Shown here in pieces: positions 60,678-64,000 of a stretch of DNA of 64,000 nucleotides. How positions within the stretch are numbered: position 1 is the stretch's first letter; every line of letters starts with the position of its first letter. Below the pieces are notes generated by a model. That model made no database searches and was not told the DNA's origin. It was given only the letters and a program-made list of their open reading frames with translations. The position numbers and the translations under genes were made by a program. The DNA comes from Vitellaria paradoxa (taxonomy: Eukaryota; Streptophyta; Magnoliopsida; Ericales; Sapotaceae): NCBI GenBank assembly GCA_019916065.1, contig CM034238.1, positions 29,499,246-29,563,245 of the forward strand, written 5' to 3'.

Positions 60678-62195
60678 TAAGTAACTATGGATCCTTGCAT
60701 TTTCCAAACTTTGCCCACTTTGAAAAAACAACTTTCTCCAAGTTTTTTCAAATTTTTCAAAGTTTGACCAACTTTTTCACGCCTTTCTACGAAAATATCA
60801 ACACCCAACAATCCAAAATTTGTCTATTTTTTGTCTTTTTGCAAAATTTTAAAACTCCCAAGTGGTGCCAAGTGTGTGTTAGGAGTACAAAATTAGGCTA
60901 AAATCTCCAACTATCTCCAAATTTTTCTAATTTTCTCCACACACTGAAATCTCCAACCTCACCCAAACTTTCTCAAATTTTGTCCAACTTTTATGAACCT
61001 TTTTCAATATTCAACAGCTCTCACCAATTTTTTCACACTTCAAACTTTTACATGCATCCTACAACTTCTATCAACTATTTCACACTTTTCAAATAACAGA
61101 TCAAACACCCAACAATTCAAACTTTACCTACTTTTTTTGCCCAAATTTGGCACTACAAACAGTATCTTAATTCACAAATAAGTCTTCCACAAAAACAGCT
61201 ATTAATGAACTATGGATCCTTACATTTTCCAAACTTTGCCTATTTTGAATAAACAACCATCTCCAACTTTTTTCAAATTTTTTCAACTATTTCACACCTT
61301 TCAATAAAAACATCAAACACCCAACAATCCGAAATTTGCTTACTTTTTGCTTTTTCCCAAAATTTAAAACTCCAAATAGGTGCCTAGTGTGCATTAGGAT
61401 TACCAAATTACGCCAAAATCTCCAACCATCTCCAGATTTTTCTAATTCTCTCCACACACTAAAATCCCAACCTTTACCCAAACTCTCTCAAATTTTCTCA
61501 AACTTTTATCAACATTTTTCAATTTTCTCTAACTCTCACTAATTTTTTCACACTTCAGACATTTACATGCTTTCTACAACTTCAACAAATTTTTTTGCAC
61601 TTTTCAAGGAATACATCAAACACTCAACAATCCAAATTTACCTACTTTTTTTGCCCAAAATTGGCACTCCAAACTGTACCTTACTTCACAAATAAGTCTT
61701 CCACAAAAACAACCATTAATAAACTATGGATCCTTACATTTTCCAAACTTTGCCTATTTTGAATAAACAATTTTCTCTAACCTTTTTCGAATTTTTCCAA
61801 GTTTGACCAACTTCTTTACACCTTTCGACAAAAACATCAAACACCCAGCAAACCAAAATTTACCTACTTATTGCTTTTTGCCAAAATTTAGAACTCCAAG
61901 GAGGTGCCCAGTGTGCATTAGGATTACCAAATTACGCCAAAAATCTCCAACTATCTCCAAATTTTTCTAATTTTCTCCTCCAGCTTCATCCAAACTTTCT
62001 CAAATTTCCTCCAACTTTTATCAAGTTTTTTCAATTTTCTCCAACTCTCACTAATTTTTTCACACATCAAACTTTTACATGCTTTCTATAACTTTTACCA
62101 ACTTTTTCACACTTTTCAAGGAATACATCAAACGCCTAACAATCCAAAGTTTACCTACTTTTTTGCCCAAATTTGGCACTCCAAACAGTATAATA

Positions 62196-62752
62196 AGTTC
62201 ACTATATAGCTATGCATATGTACTCTGTTTTATATTGTAACCATCAACTTTAACCTAAAATAATAAAATAATCATTTAAGAAATATGAAGCCTAACTGTT
62301 TTGTTCATCTGCATCATAATTAGATGAATTTAATACTTGGATACAAATCTGCACCCAATTCTCTCACGCAAGCCAGCACTGAAAACAATTTAGTAATTTA
62401 TCTAAGGACTCTCTGTTTTTTGGTTGTGTATGTGTTGTGGGGATTTTGGGGGAGGGTGGTAGTTTTATCTCTAGTTATCCAAAGAGCCAATGAGACCTCT
62501 CTAGAGCATCCAATTGCTTACAATTCAGAAACTAAAAGCATGGACCAAAAACAATGTAAAGTTTAAAAAAATAACAGAACATCAAAATTACATCATAAAA
62601 AGTTTAAAAAAAAGATAACAGAATAACAATTCAAATGATACAGTTGACACAGACAGGGTAACCACACGAAAGAAACAAAGCCAGATAATTAATAATTCAA
62701 AAAAAATTCAAATCCAAAAGGCACAAACCTTTCTTCCAAAAATCTCTAGGGA
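62196..62752. other. AT-rich low-copy-looking DNA, no gene recognised
   Basis: The satellite ends after CACTCCAAACAGTA. The following sequence shows no repeat unit and no recognisable coding region; the frame at 62324-62566 has no motif. It may be the 3' flank of the minus-strand ORF next to it. Confidence 0.4.
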
Positions 62753-63127
62753 TCAATTTGAGCAACTGAGACAACTCTCTGTTAAGATGATCTCCAACTC
62801 ACTAAGACTCCACAGGATCCAATCCGCCTTAATCAGCAACTGACTCGTCCTAGGCAAGAGATTCACAAATTTTCCACCACTCACTTTACCGGAAACCAAG
62901 TCGCCGCTTTTCGCAACCCAACTTGATGAGATGAAGCCGCCCCCGCCACTGCCGCCGCTCAATGTCGCGGTAGATATTTTTGGAGAGAGTTGGATTGGCC
63001 TGTGTCTTTCTTGGAATTTTGGGATGGGTTTTCGAGAAACCCTTGTTCCCATCGTGTCTCCGGTTGGACATTCTGTGTTTCTGTGAGAGAGATGGTGAGA
63101 GAGACGGAGATGAGAGTTTGTCCCCAA
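62753..63127 (-). CDS. hypothetical protein, 124 codons, uncertain
   Basis: An open frame on the minus strand in a GC-richer stretch. The product has a basic N-terminal half (RVSRKPIPKFQERHRPIQL), a Gly/Ser run (LSGGSGGGGFISSSW) and a Leu-rich C-terminal part. I recognise no domain. A second ATG lies at codon 26. A possible splice donor (CCGGTAAAGT, about 62890) could end a first exon earlier. An overlapping 82-codon frame exists in another register, so the true frame is not certain. It could be a first exon, an orphan gene or chance. Confidence 0.25.
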   Translation of the reverse strand: MGTNSHLRLSHHLSHRNTECPTGDTMGTRVSRKPIPKFQERHRPIQLSPKISTATLSGGSGGGGFISSSWVAKSGDLVSGKVSGGKFVNLLPRTSQLLIKADWILWSLSELEIILTESCLSCSN

Positions 63128-63134
63128 TAGGCAA

Positions 63135-63689
63135 ATGATTAGTAATTTATACAGCTTTAGGTTAGGTAAAATAGGATAAAAATGTTTCTACAGTAAACGA
63201 TTCAATTTAATGAAATTCATTTAGTGAGTAAACAATTTTAAGCCAAGCCAACTCCAAAATTCCTTTACACAGCAAACGAATTTAACTTGAAAATGCTTTC
63301 ACCTGTAAACGATTCTCTTGATTTCAGAAATTCCAGTTGCTTCGATCGGTTGGTTTCTGGGTTTTATTTTCCCTTTTTGCGGCAGCGTCGGTGAGGAAGG
63401 TTAAAGCGCCGACGGCGCTGGTGGATTGCCCTTCTTGTGGCAGAGTCGGCGAGGAGGGTTACGCCATGATTTGGGTCGGAGGTGGCAGCAGCGGCGTCGG
63501 TGGAGATTGGGTTGGGTCATCTCTCTCCTCGCTTACTGCCACTCACCTCTCTCCTCCTCTTACGCCCATTCGTCTCTCACCTTGCGAGATCTTCTCCTCT
63601 TCCTTCCCATGTTTGTATTAACTACTCTCCAAATGCCTACTGAAGTCAAAAACTCGGTTATGGGTTATGGGCGAGAGGGAGGGAGGGCT
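63135..63689. other. GC-rich region without recognised gene
   Basis: Two overlapping plus-strand frames (63337-63621 and 63426-63707) reflect composition. A partial internal duplication is visible: CAGCGTCGGTGAGGAAGGTT (63382) and CAGAGTCGGCGAGGAGGGTT (63441). Confidence 0.35.
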
Positions 63690-64000
63690 ATCAAAGAGGC
63701 GCTGTGACCCCATAAGGCCCCAGACCGGTCGAACCGACCAATTTGGGGGCCTTCGTTTATCTCATCCATAGACCAGCTCTCCTCCGACCATTTGGACAAC
63801 GCCGAAACCAGCGAAGTCGATTACACCGGGCCCGAAAAGGAGGTCGTCGTTGGAGCGGAACGCACTAGCCCAACCCCCGGCGGACCAAAACCACTGGGAG
63901 ACTGTTGGATAGACGAAACCGGTTAAGGAGGAGGAGTAGATGACGTAGGCCACGAATTGGATCCGCTCGGCGATGAAGCCGCCGTTGATGCCGGTGGCGG
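63690..64000 (-). pseudogene. AMT1 (pseudogene): AMT1 ammonium transporter, broken fragment (runs off the right edge)
   Basis: AMT1 proteins move ammonium across the plasma membrane. The minus strand encodes [65 protein letters not shown], then a frameshift (about 63785), then NEGPQIGRFDRSGALWGHSAS in another register. This is the conserved mid-region of AMT1. Two conserved His are Gln: VSHWFW reads VSQWFW, and VVHMVGG reads VVQMVGG, the latter being the first pore His in Amt family channels. Similarity stops at HSAS (about 63695), where VLGTFLLWFGWYGFNPGS should follow. The 5' part lies outside the window. Confidence 0.85.

Larger units (their letters stand above)
25705..62195 (+). repeat. 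satellite array, about 60 units of about 510 bp, head to tail
   Basis: The tag AACCATTAATGAACTATGG recurs in the same orientation every 480-540 bp across the array (for example 41512, 42027, 42530, 43006, 43526). Each unit also has TTACATTTTCCAAACTTTGC, a G-containing core box (TGCGTTAGGATTACCAAA), CTCCACACACTAAAATCTCC and TTTTACATGCTTTCTACAAC. A half-unit tag CATCAAACACCCAACAATCC occurs twice per unit at alternating spacings, about 270-300 and 220 bp (32056, 32328, 32548; 58028, 58329, 58550). The plus strand is very poor in G. Interruptions are annotated separately; about 31 kb is satellite proper. Units at the left end (25.7-29 kb) are the most diverged. Confidence 0.95.

Noticed and set aside
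25705..62195. Dozens of 60-170 codon open frames on both strands in the array
   Set aside because: They recur once per satellite unit, overlap one another in several frames, contain no known domain, and follow from low G and a unit length near a multiple of three.
63337..63707. Two overlapping plus-strand frames of 93-94 codons
   Set aside because: GC-rich low-complexity sequence with a partial internal duplication and no recognisable domain.

Overview
The window is nuclear DNA of a flowering plant, very AT-rich and almost entirely repetitive. This follows from Athila/Tat-like Gypsy and SIRE/Maximus-like Copia elements, an RTE-type and an L1-type LINE, a primer-binding site matching plant tRNA-Asp, and a fragment of an AMT1 ammonium transporter gene at the right edge. 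I cannot name the species. No intact host gene is visible. The only long intact reading frame is a LINE reverse transcriptase.

Region 1 (1-25.0 kb) is a graveyard of nested retroelements. It opens with a Copia gag remnant on the minus strand (623-1650). A decayed minus-strand coding frame (about 6.7 to 2.1 kb) is split by a 2.79-kb solo LTR (3299-6088) flanked by the 5-bp duplication CTGTC. Next is an old Athila-like Gypsy integrase on the minus strand, broken into three pieces: 15745-15563, 13198-12895 and 8066-7436. One break is an internally deleted L1 LINE (13216-15562) with a 17-bp target-site duplication. The other holds the left end of a second Athila-like element on the plus strand: 5' LTR, tRNA-Asp primer site at 10113, and gag at 11702-12890. 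That second element was itself hit by a 5'-truncated RTE LINE (9289-9834, 18-bp duplication) and by a 1.39-kb Mutator-type foldback element (10148-11538, 9-bp duplication). From 15.7 to 25.0 kb come at least three related Gypsy LTRs, a solo Copia LTR (21929-23530) nested in one of them, and a decayed Gypsy protease.

Region 2 (about 25.7-62.2 kb) is one head-to-tail satellite array of roughly 60 units of about 510 bp. Each unit is a diverged dimer of two half-units and is itself built of short TTTTC/CCAACTTTT-type words. The plus strand is extremely poor in G. A subfamily block at 41.2-51.95 kb differs from the flanking subfamily at fixed diagnostic positions. The array is interrupted by an LTR-like piece (27.0-27.6 kb), an RTE LINE fragment (34643-35288), a minus-strand LTR-like promoter segment (35.6-36.64 kb), a 3.1-kb terminal-inverted-repeat element (38093-41222) carrying a LINE with a clean 790-codon frame, and a 156-bp Tourist-like MITE (60522-60677).

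Region 3 (62.2-64.0 kb) is low-copy-looking DNA with rising GC: a possible small minus-strand ORF and a frameshifted AMT1 pseudogene that runs off the right edge.

The many 60-170 codon frames inside the satellite are by-products of its base composition and period, so they are not annotated as genes.
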